This document shows positions 18,101 to 25,277 of a stretch of DNA of 35,539 nucleotides, piece after piece. The position numbers and the translations under genes are program-made. The notes beneath the pieces are model-generated. The model was given only the letters and a program-made list of their open reading frames with translations, was not told the origin of the DNA and did no database searches. The stretch is from a virus, in IMG/VR virus record IMGVR_UViG_3300020578_000233, positions 1-35,539 of that record. One strand, written 5' to 3'. Position 1 is the stretch's first letter, and the number at the start of each line of letters is the position of its first letter.

Positions 18101-18583
18101 ATGGCAATTTTTAGCGGAAAAATTATAGAAGCTTATTATACAGATCAACAAAAATCTACAATAGAAGTAATTTACAAAGATGGTGAAAAAGCATTTAGCC
18201 ATTATTTAAAACATGACAATTCACATCCTGATTTTGTAGATTTGATTAAAGAATATGATATTGAAGCATTAACAACTACATCAATTAATAGATTAAACAA
18301 ATATAGAAAACAATTAAAAGATACAATATCTGATTATCAACAAAAAGCACTTCAAAAAGTTGAAGATGAATTAAAAGATGTTAGGGACCTTTTCTTTGAT
18401 TGTATGATTAATTTTAATGCCGAGGATCAAAAACATTTAGAAATATTATATACATTTAAATTAAAAGCTTTTGATAACAATAAAATTAAAAATAGTACAA
18501 ATAATAAAAGCGAAGAATTAAAAAACGAATTGCGTTCGGCTACAACATTGAGCGAAGCTTTAAGAATTTTTAATAGTTTTTAA
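18101..18583 (+). CDS. Hypothetical protein with a helical centre, 160 aa
   Basis: 160 residues. The N-terminus (I-I-E-A-Y-Y-T-D, S-T-I-E-V-I-Y-K-D-G-E) forms a beta hairpin, followed by a long Lys/Glu-rich helical stretch (about 60-105) that may be a coiled coil, and a short Asn/Lys-rich linker before a C-terminal helix. It is the last gene of the first structural block; the glycosyltransferase island begins 18 bases after its stop. No family recognised. Context suggests a virion or assembly protein, but that is inference. Confidence 0.6.
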   Translation: MAIFSGKIIEAYYTDQQKSTIEVIYKDGEKAFSHYLKHDNSHPDFVDLIKEYDIEALTTTSINRLNKYRKQLKDTISDYQQKALQKVEDELKDVRDLFFDCMINFNAEDQKHLEILYTFKLKAFDNNKIKNSTNNKSEELKNELRSATTLSEALRIFNSF

Positions 18584-18601
18584 TATTTTATATTTTACAT
18601 T

Positions 18602-19333
18602 ATGATAGAAAACACAATACTATGTGTTAAATGGGGTACAAAATATGATAACTATGTTGAGAAATTAAAATCTCAAATAGAAAAAAATTGTTCCGTTCCT
18701 TTTAATTTTTACTGTATCACAGATAATCCTAAAAAAAAATACGATATATTGTGCCCTAATTTTTGGGACAAATATTATAGGCCTAAACAATTTTGGGCTT
18801 ATAGAAAATTGTATATCTTTAATGAAGATTTGTTTCCTATTAAAGGTAATAAATTTTTATATTTAGATTTAGATATATTAATACACCAAGATTTAAAATA
18901 CTTTTTTAATTTAGAAATGAGTAGACCTTATATTGTAAAAGGTTATTGGAATGATATGGACAATTGTAAAAAAAATTATGGCAAGATTATGTCAACGCCT
19001 TTAAATTCATCGGTAGTGCGTTGGAATAGAGGTCAATTGAAGCCGATATATGATCACGTTACAAAAAATTCAGAAGTTATATTTTTTACTTATAGAACAA
19101 TAGATAATTATTATAATCATTTTTTCTATAATATGTGGGAAGAAAATAAAAGTTTTTTTAATGTTTACCCTAAAGGCGACATTTACTCTTGGTATAAAGG
19201 TAATATATTTCCTGAAGATATGTTTTTTAAAAGATTAAGAATAGATCATAAAATTTGTTTATTTAATAATAGTGCTGATACTAAAAATAACGAGCATATG
19301 TACGAGATAGATGAAATTAAAGAATTATGGTAG
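18602..19333 (+). CDS. GT-A-fold glycosyltransferase
   Basis: 243 residues. Nucleotide-sugar-dependent glycosyltransferases of the GT-A fold use a DxD motif to hold the metal and the sugar nucleotide. Here D-L-D lies at residues 89-91 in F-L-Y-L-D-L-D-I-L-I, at the end of a beta strand, and is followed by an acceptor-region pattern N-S-S-V-V-R-W-N. The N-terminal T-I-L-C-V-K-W-G-T-K-Y strand and F-Y-C-I-T-D-N are typical of the first Rossmann-like half. No membrane segment, so probably cytosolic. It opens the accessory island, overlaps the methyltransferase-like gene by seven bases, and has a second glycosyltransferase about 3 kb downstream. Acceptor unknown; virion protein, host glycan and a small molecule are all possible. 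Confidence 0.75.
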   Translation: MIENTILCVKWGTKYDNYVEKLKSQIEKNCSVPFNFYCITDNPKKKYDILCPNFWDKYYRPKQFWAYRKLYIFNEDLFPIKGNKFLYLDLDILIHQDLKYFFNLEMSRPYIVKGYWNDMDNCKKNYGKIMSTPLNSSVVRWNRGQLKPIYDHVTKNSEVIFFTYRTIDNYYNHFFYNMWEENKSFFNVYPKGDIYSWYKGNIFPEDMFFKRLRIDHKICLFNNSADTKNNEHMYEIDEIKELW

Positions 19334-19953
19334 AATATATTAAATATACGACTGATGTTGCTAACAATTGGAGTAGAGCTTGGTCTGAAACGGAAAAACA
19401 AAGACCTTGGGCCTATCAAAGATTATTAGATTCATCTACTAAATCTCAATTACAATCAAAATTATGGTTAGCAAATGAATTAGAAAAATTAAATTTACAT
19501 TTTAAAAAAGTTGCATTAATAGGAGGTTGGTTTGCACAATATATTACACCTTTACTAATAGACAATTTTAATGTAAATAGTGTACATAATTATGATATAG
19601 ATAAAGACGCACAAATTATAAGTTATAAATTTAATAGAAGATATAAAGAACAAGGTAAATATTTGGCAGACACTAAAAATGTTTTTATTAAATCATTTAA
19701 AGAAAATTATGATATAATAATAAACACTTCTTGTGAACATATGTATTATATGAAAAAAATTAAACAATTAAATCCAACTTTAAATTCTATATATGTTTTA
19801 CAGTCAACAGATGATGATTCTTATGATGATCATATAAATTGTGTTTGTAATGCCAATGAATTGTCTGAACAAGCTGATATAAAAGAAATATATTATTCTG
19901 GTTCAAAAGTATTAGATAACGGCATGACACGATTTATGGTTATAGGAAAATGA
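19327..19953 (+). CDS. SAM-dependent methyltransferase-like protein
   Basis: 208 residues with a class I (Rossmann) layout. Motif I appears as V-A-L-I-G-G-W-F (62-69), shorter in glycine than the classical GxGxG, and the strand-2 acidic end as N-Y-D-I-D (88-92), which would contact the ribose of S-adenosylmethionine. N-T-S-C-E-H-M (133-139) lies at the expected position of the active-site strand 4, with Y-V-L-Q-S-T-D-D and a G-M-T-R-F-M-V-I-G C-terminus after it. Proteins with this N-T-S-C-E-H-M signature occur in T4-like cyanophages next to glycosyltransferases. Start overlaps the glycosyltransferase by seven bases, end overlaps the radical SAM gene by four (ATGA). Substrate unknown. Confidence 0.65.
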   Translation: MVEYIKYTTDVANNWSRAWSETEKQRPWAYQRLLDSSTKSQLQSKLWLANELEKLNLHFKKVALIGGWFAQYITPLLIDNFNVNSVHNYDIDKDAQIISYKFNRRYKEQGKYLADTKNVFIKSFKENYDIIINTSCEHMYYMKKIKQLNPTLNSIYVLQSTDDDSYDDHINCVCNANELSEQADIKEIYYSGSKVLDNGMTRFMVIGK

Positions 19954-20570
19954 GTTTTTTTGAAGCCAGAGATTCCATAAATTTAGATATAACTTTTAGA
20001 TGTCCTATAGCGTGTTCTAAATGTCCAAGACAACAATATTATAAACATAATAATTTAGCTATAGAGGGTATGGATATGTCAATGAGTGCTTTTATAAAAA
20101 TTTTAGCACACTTTAAACATATCAGTTTTTGTGGTCAAATTTCAGATCCTGTTAATCATCCTGAATTTATAAATTTTTTAAAATTAACCTGCCTTTTAAA
20201 TAAAACCGTAGGCGTACATACGGCTAATTCTCATAAATCTTTTGAATGGTACGAACAAGCTTTTTTAGCTAATCCTAACGCTTTTTGGTATTTTGGTCTT
20301 AGCGGGTTACCAAAAGATAGTCACAAATATAGAGTGAATCAAAATGGAGAAAGATTATTTCAAATAATGTTGTTAGCAAAAAAAATATTAAAAACAAAAC
20401 CTCTTTGGCAATATATTGTTTTTTCTTATAATGAAAATGATGTTGAAATCGCAAAAAAAATTGCAGCTGAGGAGGGATTTGTTTTAAAATTATTATTATC
20501 TACAAGATACAATCAAGTAGATAATTTAAGACCAAAAAACTACTTATATGACCTTAAAAATCATTCCTAA
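19950..20570 (+). CDS. Radical SAM enzyme, N-terminal part (frameshifted)
   Basis: 206 residues. The first 26 residues carry the radical SAM signature C-x3-C-x2-C (C18, C22, C25 in R-C-P-I-A-C-S-K-C-P), which holds the 4Fe-4S cluster that cleaves S-adenosylmethionine. Beta/alpha barrel strands follow (H-I-S-F-C-G-Q near 55, V-G-V-H-T-A-N near 90, F-W-Y-F-G-L-S-G near 115). The frame ends abruptly at 20568-20570, while the SPASM-like cysteine-rich end of the protein continues in the +1 frame at 20548. Deleting one A from the five-A run at 20556-20560 would join both halves as D-L-K-I-I-P-K-C-C. The upstream part alone probably lacks an auxiliary cluster. Could be mutation, sequencing error or programmed frameshift. 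Confidence 0.7.
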   Translation: MSFFEARDSINLDITFRCPIACSKCPRQQYYKHNNLAIEGMDMSMSAFIKILAHFKHISFCGQISDPVNHPEFINFLKLTCLLNKTVGVHTANSHKSFEWYEQAFLANPNAFWYFGLSGLPKDSHKYRVNQNGERLFQIMLLAKKILKTKPLWQYIVFSYNENDVEIAKKIAAEEGFVLKLLLSTRYNQVDNLRPKNYLYDLKNHS

Positions 20571-20883
20571 ATGTTGTAAAACACAAGAACTCGCTACTAA
20601 TGCAAAAGGATTTCTAATACCTTGTTGTTGGTTAGGGCCAAATCAACATAATGATGTTAATTTTAAAAAATTAGTACAAGATAAATTTCATTTAGATAAA
20701 GTTGATAAAATATCAGATGTTGTAAATTCAGATGAATGGCAAGAATTTAAAAACAATTTACTAGAAAGTAATATATCAAAATTACCTTCTGGTTGTATAA
20801 GAAATTGCTCTGAAGATAAAAATTATGTGAATGGTATAGAAATTACATTCAATAAAGATACAATAACAAAAAATTACAGATAA
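20548..20883 (+). CDS. SPASM-like C-terminal part of the radical SAM enzyme (frameshifted)
   Basis: 111 residues in the +1 frame relative to the upstream gene, overlapping it by 23 bases. It contains the auxiliary-cluster cysteines of SPASM-type domains: C9-C10 in P-K-C-C, C26-C27 in L-I-P-C-C-W, and two more in S-G-C-I-R-N-C. Such a fragment has no function of its own that I know of. No Shine-Dalgarno is visible before ATG 20548, which argues that this is the tail of one broken reading frame rather than an independent gene. Translational coupling to the upstream stop remains possible. Radical SAM/SPASM enzymes modify peptides, sugars or enzymes; the target here is unknown. Confidence 0.6.
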   Translation: MTLKIIPKCCKTQELATNAKGFLIPCCWLGPNQHNDVNFKKLVQDKFHLDKVDKISDVVNSDEWQEFKNNLLESNISKLPSGCIRNCSEDKNYVNGIEITFNKDTITKNYR

Positions 20884-20894
20884 TATTTAAATAT

Positions 20895-20902
20895 TATAAA
20901 TA
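20895..20902 (+). promoter_or_regulatory. T4-type late promoter before the nitroreductase-like gene
   Basis: Exact TATAAATA, six bases after which lies the A of the ATG at 20908. A transcript from here would begin at or next to the start codon and be leaderless for that gene. Confidence 0.65.
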
Positions 20903-20907
20903 TTGTT

Positions 20908-21807
20908 ATGTTAAATTTTCAAAAGATAGGTAACCAAGATTGGTACATGGGAGTAGATGATGTAGCCGGTACTAATACAAATCAAAGTTATACCCATGTA
21001 AAATATCCTATTTTTAGAATTGGATATAAAATAAAAGAAGACGAATTAGTCGATAAAAAAGATTTAATTGGCGCTATGAAATTTAGACATAATATTAAAT
21101 TTTTCGATCAACAAAAAATACCCTCTAAAGAAACTATACAAGAAATTTTAAATGAAAGTCACCTATATGTACCTCATAAAAATAATTTAATTGCTATCAA
21201 TATTCATGTTTGGGGGCCAGAATTTACAAAAGAAAAAGAAATGTTGGCTATGTCAACTGTATGTGGCCCAGGTAGAGATCAATATATAAAGAGTGGCGGA
21301 AAATATTACGGTGATGTTAAAGCTCTTAAAGCTAGATATGATGAGTGGAGAGAAATAGAAATTAGAGATGTTACTTTAGAAAAAACAAAATATAGAAATG
21401 AATATGGTTTAAACTTCAATGAACAAGTAAGAGCTCCATATCTCTTAGCTTTTACAAAACGAGATAGAACGCCTACTGAAGTGCAAAATGAAAGAGGATT
21501 TATGCCTTGGGTTTATGATAATAACATGGGCGAAAATGCTCAATGTAGATGGTTTTTACCTGGAGGTATGCAAGCTTATGGTATATCTTTATTAAGTGCA
21601 TATAGAGGACTTTATGCTAGTTTTTGTAGATGTTTTGTAAATAAACCTTTTCTTTACACAAGAATATTTGAAAAAGTAGTCCATAATGATTACGTTTCAG
21701 GTCATATATTTTTTTTAGGAATAGGTTATAAAGATTATCGTGTGACATATTTTTGTGATAAAAATAAAGCAAATCCGGAAGAATACATAACTTGGCAAGA
21801 TAAATAA
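20908..21807 (+). CDS. Nitroreductase-like flavoprotein
   Basis: 299 residues. The pattern R-H-N-I-K-F-F-D-Q-Q-K-I-P (60-72) followed by E-T-I-Q-E-I-L-N-E-S and P-H-K-N-N resembles the N-terminal FMN-binding segment of nitroreductases (R-x-S-x-R-x-F ... I-P). The stretch around 209-240 (N-A-Q-C-R-W-F-L-P-G-G-M-Q-A-Y-G-I-S-L-L-S) corresponds to the conserved core helix and A-L-G-L-like turn. Family members bind FMN, form dimers and reduce or dehydrogenate nitro compounds, flavins or peptide heterocycles. This one is longer than most (about 200-220 residues) because of an N-terminal extension of some 50 residues. Preceded by an exact late promoter box with no Shine-Dalgarno. Assignment is by motif only. 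Confidence 0.5.
   Translation: MLNFQKIGNQDWYMGVDDVAGTNTNQSYTHVKYPIFRIGYKIKEDELVDKKDLIGAMKFRHNIKFFDQQKIPSKETIQEILNESHLYVPHKNNLIAINIHVWGPEFTKEKEMLAMSTVCGPGRDQYIKSGGKYYGDVKALKARYDEWREIEIRDVTLEKTKYRNEYGLNFNEQVRAPYLLAFTKRDRTPTEVQNERGFMPWVYDNNMGENAQCRWFLPGGMQAYGISLLSAYRGLYASFCRCFVNKPFLYTRIFEKVVHNDYVSGHIFFLGIGYKDYRVTYFCDKNKANPEEYITWQDK
21799..21806 (+). promoter_or_regulatory. Possible late promoter (one mismatch)
   Basis: GATAAATA at the end of the nitroreductase-like gene, 19 bases before the ATG at 21826. One mismatch to TATAAATA. Spacing is like that of the exact boxes at 6241 and 8173. Low confidence because it overlaps coding sequence. Confidence 0.3.
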
Positions 21808-21825
21808 ATTACATTATAATATATT

Positions 21826-22518
21826 ATGAAAATATTTGCTGTTAGAATTGGCAATAAGTATGGGCCAGAATACGAAGATTACCTTAAAAGAAAATTACCA
21901 GAATACGATTTAAATTGGATAAGAGAACCTATTAACTCTAAAATTCAATTACAGTGGAATAAAATGCACGTAATGAATTTAGATTTAAACGAACCTATTT
22001 GTATTATTGATATTGATATATTATTAGTAAATGATTATAAAAAATTATTTGAATATCCCATAAAACAAGGTGAATTTGTAGCTATACCTGGTTGGTGGAG
22101 AGATGATCAATCGTATATTATTAATGGTGGTTTTTTTAAATATTATCCTAAAGATTGCAAATATATTTACGATAAGTTTATGTCTGACGTAGACCATTGG
22201 CAAAGTTTTTATATTAAAAATGGTACAACAACAGGACCAGTAAATGGTGAACAACACTTTGTAGAAGATAGTGTAAAAGAAAGATTAAAATTAAAAACTA
22301 TACCTAATAGTTGGGTAACTAGATGGTGTTCTAATAGTAATGCAATAGCAGGTAAAGATTATGAAAAGTGGCAGTTTAAAACAAGTTTAAAATATCAATC
22401 ATTAACAAACAACAAATACATATACTTTGGCGGAACTTTTCATCCAGATATTAAACTAGTACATTTTACTAATGCTGTAAATAAACCACACGAGTGGCCT
22501 GACTATATTAAATTTTAA
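21826..22518 (+). CDS. GT-A-fold glycosyltransferase, second copy
   Basis: 230 residues. D-I-D (62-64) in I-C-I-I-D-I-D-I-L-L-V sits at the end of a hydrophobic strand, the DxD metal/sugar-nucleotide site of GT-A enzymes. Later come G-W-W-R-D-D-Q-S-Y-I-I-N-G-G-F-F (about 85-100), an acceptor-loop type segment, and L-V-H-F-T-N-A (near 212), a His that in related transferases binds the diphosphate metal. Related in plan to the 243-residue enzyme at 18602 but too diverged to call a recent duplicate. Its stop codon lies inside the last codons of the convergent gene at 22508. Acceptor unknown. Confidence 0.75.
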   Translation: MKIFAVRIGNKYGPEYEDYLKRKLPEYDLNWIREPINSKIQLQWNKMHVMNLDLNEPICIIDIDILLVNDYKKLFEYPIKQGEFVAIPGWWRDDQSYIINGGFFKYYPKDCKYIYDKFMSDVDHWQSFYIKNGTTTGPVNGEQHFVEDSVKERLKLKTIPNSWVTRWCSNSNAIAGKDYEKWQFKTSLKYQSLTNNKYIYFGGTFHPDIKLVHFTNAVNKPHEWPDYIKF

Positions 22519-23140
22519 TTGTTTCGTAGGCCTCTTGCCAAGAAGAAAATCTATTTTGTTTAAATCTTAAACTTACAGCTGCTCTTTTATCTGTTTTAGA
22601 CATATAAGAAATGCTATGAGCTATATCTGTTCTAACTAAAATTGGCTTAGTGCCATCAATTTCAGCCATCTCTAATACTTTAAATTCATTAGAACGATCT
22701 CTAATTTGGTTATAATGACTATCATAATGTATGCCATTTAGGTAAAAAAATTCAGGTATTTTACTAGAACTAATACTAGGATATATTTTGTTTATATTTT
22801 TAGTGTCCCACCAATAAAATTGAGATGTTGCTGGATACAACTCTAAATTAATGCCATAATACCAGTCTTTCCATTGACCGTCTTCGAAATAAATATCCGA
22901 GTGTATGAGTGCATCTTTTTTGGTTCTTATTGCTTCGTTACTATGATGACCTTGAAAAAGAATACAAACATATGGTTCCATTTTTAATTTAGAAAAAATA
23001 TCTAAAGCTTCTTCTGTTAAATATTGACTAGCATTTTTTAAAATTTTGTAACCACAAAAAACTCTAGGTGGTGTTTCATCATATATCTTTTTATTTAATA
23101 TATTATTAAAATTTAAAAATCTAAAATTGTTCATCTGCAA
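22508..23140 (-). CDS. Fe(II)/2OG oxygenase-like protein (HSD...H...R)
   Basis: 210 residues. The double-stranded beta-helix signature of Fe(II)/2-oxoglutarate oxygenases is visible: H80-S-D82 in A-L-I-H-S-D-I-Y-F, the distal H175 in R-T-D-I-A-H-S-I and the 2-oxoglutarate-binding R192 in A-A-V-S-L-R-F. Between them run the expected beta strands (Y-Y-G-I-N-L-E-L, F-Y-W-W-D-T). Such enzymes hydroxylate, desaturate or demethylate small molecules, lipids or proteins using oxygen. Last gene of a six-gene minus-strand operon; its start overlaps the PP-loop gene by 20 bases and its stop overlaps the convergent glycosyltransferase by 11. Start could also be the ATG two codons later (23134). Substrate unknown. 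Confidence 0.65.
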   Translation of the reverse strand: MQMNNFRFLNFNNILNKKIYDETPPRVFCGYKILKNASQYLTEEALDIFSKLKMEPYVCILFQGHHSNEAIRTKKDALIHSDIYFEDGQWKDWYYGINLELYPATSQFYWWDTKNINKIYPSISSSKIPEFFYLNGIHYDSHYNQIRDRSNEFKVLEMAEIDGTKPILVRTDIAHSISYMSKTDKRAAVSLRFKQNRFSSWQEAYETIKI

Positions 23141-24170
23141 TATTTTTGTAATATGTTGTAACTTGATCTGCTGGGTCTATCATTTTAGGAGATACATTAT
23201 CTGGCATTTCATTTAATTCTTTTTTTAAATATTTAATCAAACTTTTTAATTCTGTCCAATATTCGAAATGATACATTTTATAATAACTATTTAACTTTGT
23301 TCGAAGTGTAAAATCTTCATCTCTTAAATCTTCAAAACCTGACCTTTTAATTCTTTTTTTAAGCTCTGGCCAATACTGACTACATACATTATATTTACTA
23401 GATGAATTACTTAATTTGCCTTTTTTCAGGTTTCTATGTAATTCATGCAAAAAAGAATCATCTAAAAAGGATAACATTATTTCAGGTGTGTATTGAAAAA
23501 ATCCAGGTATAGCCGGTCTATTTAATTTTATAGGATAACGATACCAAGTTGCTATTTTTTCTCTTTCAACAAGAACCCAATCTACATTATTCTCATATCC
23601 TATATCATTCGTATTTTTTCCGCCACGTCTTAATGCTTTTTGTATAGCAATATCTGTTCTTGCCGTATAACACTCACCTGAACCTAAAACTGGTAAACCA
23701 TCTACTTTACTCATCAACCACTGCTGTGTTAATAATTGCGGACTTATACATTTACTTGTTTCTGCAATTTTTAAACAATCTTCTGAAAGCCAAAATTTTT
23801 TAATATCAAGTGTATGTATATTTAATTTGATTTTTAATGAATTACATATTTTTTCGGCCCATCTTCTATCATATCTATTATAAGTTTCATAATCTACAAA
23901 ATGCACGTTAAATGGAACTTTAATTTCATAAAAAGAACGTAACATCATTTCACTATCCAAACCACCTGAAAATAATAAATCAATAGGCAATCCTTGTCTT
24001 TTTTCGTATATGGTACTGGCCGCAAATTTACATTCTTCTCTCCAGTCTTTTAAAGGCCTTTCACACTGACCATATTGTACTGTCCAGTTATCATCTTCTG
24101 TATCTCTATCTACAAACCAATTTTTATTATATCCAAATTTAAAATGGTTATTTAAAGTATATTCAAACAT
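23121..24170 (-). CDS. PP-loop ATPase, asparagine-synthase-like, without glutaminase domain
   Basis: 349 residues. S-G-G-L-D-S at residues 68-73, after a hydrophobic strand (I-D-L-L-F), is the PP-loop that binds the ATP pyrophosphate in the N-type ATP pyrophosphatases such as asparagine synthase, GMP synthase and lactam- or amide-forming synthetases. A second strand, F-N-V-H-F-V-D-Y at about 85-92, is also in place. Asparagine synthases are about 550 residues with an N-terminal glutamine amidotransferase domain (Cys2); that domain is missing here, so ammonia or an amine must come directly or from a partner. It sits between two oxygenase-like genes, overlapping them by 8 and 20 bases. An amide-forming or adenylating step in the island's pathway is a fair inference; the substrate is not known. 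Confidence 0.75.
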   Translation of the reverse strand: MFEYTLNNHFKFGYNKNWFVDRDTEDDNWTVQYGQCERPLKDWREECKFAASTIYEKRQGLPIDLLFSGGLDSEMMLRSFYEIKVPFNVHFVDYETYNRYDRRWAEKICNSLKIKLNIHTLDIKKFWLSEDCLKIAETSKCISPQLLTQQWLMSKVDGLPVLGSGECYTARTDIAIQKALRRGGKNTNDIGYENNVDWVLVEREKIATWYRYPIKLNRPAIPGFFQYTPEIMLSFLDDSFLHELHRNLKKGKLSNSSSKYNVCSQYWPELKKRIKRSGFEDLRDEDFTLRTKLNSYYKMYHFEYWTELKSLIKYLKKELNEMPDNVSPKMIDPADQVTTYYKNIADEQF

Positions 24171-24753
24171 TAATAGTTTTCGTTAATTCTAATATTGATT
24201 TTATTGACCATTCTTTTTTTACAGCCCAACTTATTGATACTCTATATATATCTGAATTGTTAATTACTCTATGCGGAAATTGTGTACAACATAAAAAAGG
24301 ATTATCAATCATTTTGTATTCATCAATTTTTTTAATTGAAGAACCATCAATTACAAATCTAGTATTTTTTTCAAAATCAGTGTAAATGTCATCAGGTCTA
24401 ACTTCAAAAAATTCTGTAAGGCCATTGTTTGTACATCCTGAAATAGGTATATTTAAATTGTAATCTGTAATATGTGTTTTTTCTAAACCATCCATATGTA
24501 TAGCTATAGCATGATTAGGTTTTATTCTTAAAACACGTAAAAATTTTTGTAAAAAAGGATATTTTTCAACTATTTTTATGAGTGGTTTATAAACTTCATT
24601 GTTCTCGTTTAAAAAATTAATAGTATTTACAGAATATAAAGATTTGCTAGTGTTATTTTCAGTAGATAAATTATCTATATAGGTGAAAATAGATTTCACT
24701 TCACTTACTAATGTTGGTATTTTTACCTCTTTGTATAAATCAATTGGCGTCAT
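24163..24753 (-). CDS. Fe(II)/2OG oxygenase-like protein (HMD...H...R)
   Basis: 196 residues. H86-M-D88 in I-A-I-H-M-D-G-L, distal H161 in Q-F-P-H-R-V-I-N and R171 in I-Y-R-V-S-I-S-W form the iron/2-oxoglutarate triad. The segment Y-N-L-N-I-P-I-S-G, and N-P-F-L-C-C-T-Q-F-P before the distal His, resemble aspartyl/asparaginyl beta-hydroxylase-type and other phage oxygenases. Overlaps the preceding GNAT gene by four bases and the PP-loop gene by eight, so it is made together with them. Cytosolic. No close similarity to the other oxygenases of the island can be seen outside the motifs. Confidence 0.7.
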   Translation of the reverse strand: MTPIDLYKEVKIPTLVSEVKSIFTYIDNLSTENNTSKSLYSVNTINFLNENNEVYKPLIKIVEKYPFLQKFLRVLRIKPNHAIAIHMDGLEKTHITDYNLNIPISGCTNNGLTEFFEVRPDDIYTDFEKNTRFVIDGSSIKKIDEYKMIDNPFLCCTQFPHRVINNSDIYRVSISWAVKKEWSIKSILELTKTINV

Positions 24754-25277
24754 GTTTTTTTAGATTTTAATTTATAATCTATTATAAAAACGGATGTATT
24801 TTTATAATTTTTCCATAATATGTACCAAACTTTTCTGGATACATCTTTACCATTAAAATTATTTTTTGTATCGTAAGCGTAAGTCCAACCTAAATTTTTA
24901 TATCTATTATCGTTATGAGATACGGCAACCCAATTGGTCATATTATCGTAACACCATTTATTTTCAGTAATATAATCTGCTTTCATTTTCATTAGATATA
25001 ACCAGATACTTTTGTTTCTATATTCTTTATTTGTCCATGACCATAAATGATAAATTTTATTTTTTACATATTTTCTGTCAAAAAATTTAATCATTGAGCT
25101 CGTGCCCACTAATTTATTATTATCATAGGCTCCAAAATGTTTATGTTCGCCGTTTGAAATGTCTTTATAATAAGTTTTATAATAATTTTTATCAACTATC
25201 ATATTTTCTTCATCTTTTAAAGCTTCAAAGATTTCATTAAAATTTTCTACAATTTTATATTCTAATTTTTCATTCAT
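24750..25277 (-). CDS. GNAT acetyltransferase-like protein, tandem copy 1
   Basis: 175 residues. Layout of the GCN5-related N-acetyltransferase fold: strand H-F-G-A-Y-D-N-N-K-L-V-G-T, strand K-I-Y-H-L-W-S-W-T, and the helix-strand region Y-R-N-K-S-I-W-L-Y-L-M that corresponds to the acetyl-CoA pyrophosphate loop, though without the classical Q/RxxGxG/A. A late segment (W-V-A-V-S-H-N-D-N-R-Y-K-N-L-G-W) matches the strand-helix that closes the site (compare N-x-R-A-x-x-x-Y-x-K-x-G-F in family members). It is a paralogue of the next gene (25274-25774), with about half of the positions identical by eye. Acyl donor and acceptor unknown; amino sugars are common acceptors. Confidence 0.7.
   Translation of the reverse strand: MNEKLEYKIVENFNEIFEALKDEENMIVDKNYYKTYYKDISNGEHKHFGAYDNNKLVGTSSMIKFFDRKYVKNKIYHLWSWTNKEYRNKSIWLYLMKMKADYITENKWCYDNMTNWVAVSHNDNRYKNLGWTYAYDTKNNFNGKDVSRKVWYILWKNYKNTSVFIIDYKLKSKKT

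Noticed and set aside
20548-20883. Second radical SAM fragment as an independent gene
   Set aside because: It has no Shine-Dalgarno and begins inside the upstream frame; the sequence continues the upstream protein after a one-base shift, so it is treated as one broken or frameshifted gene.
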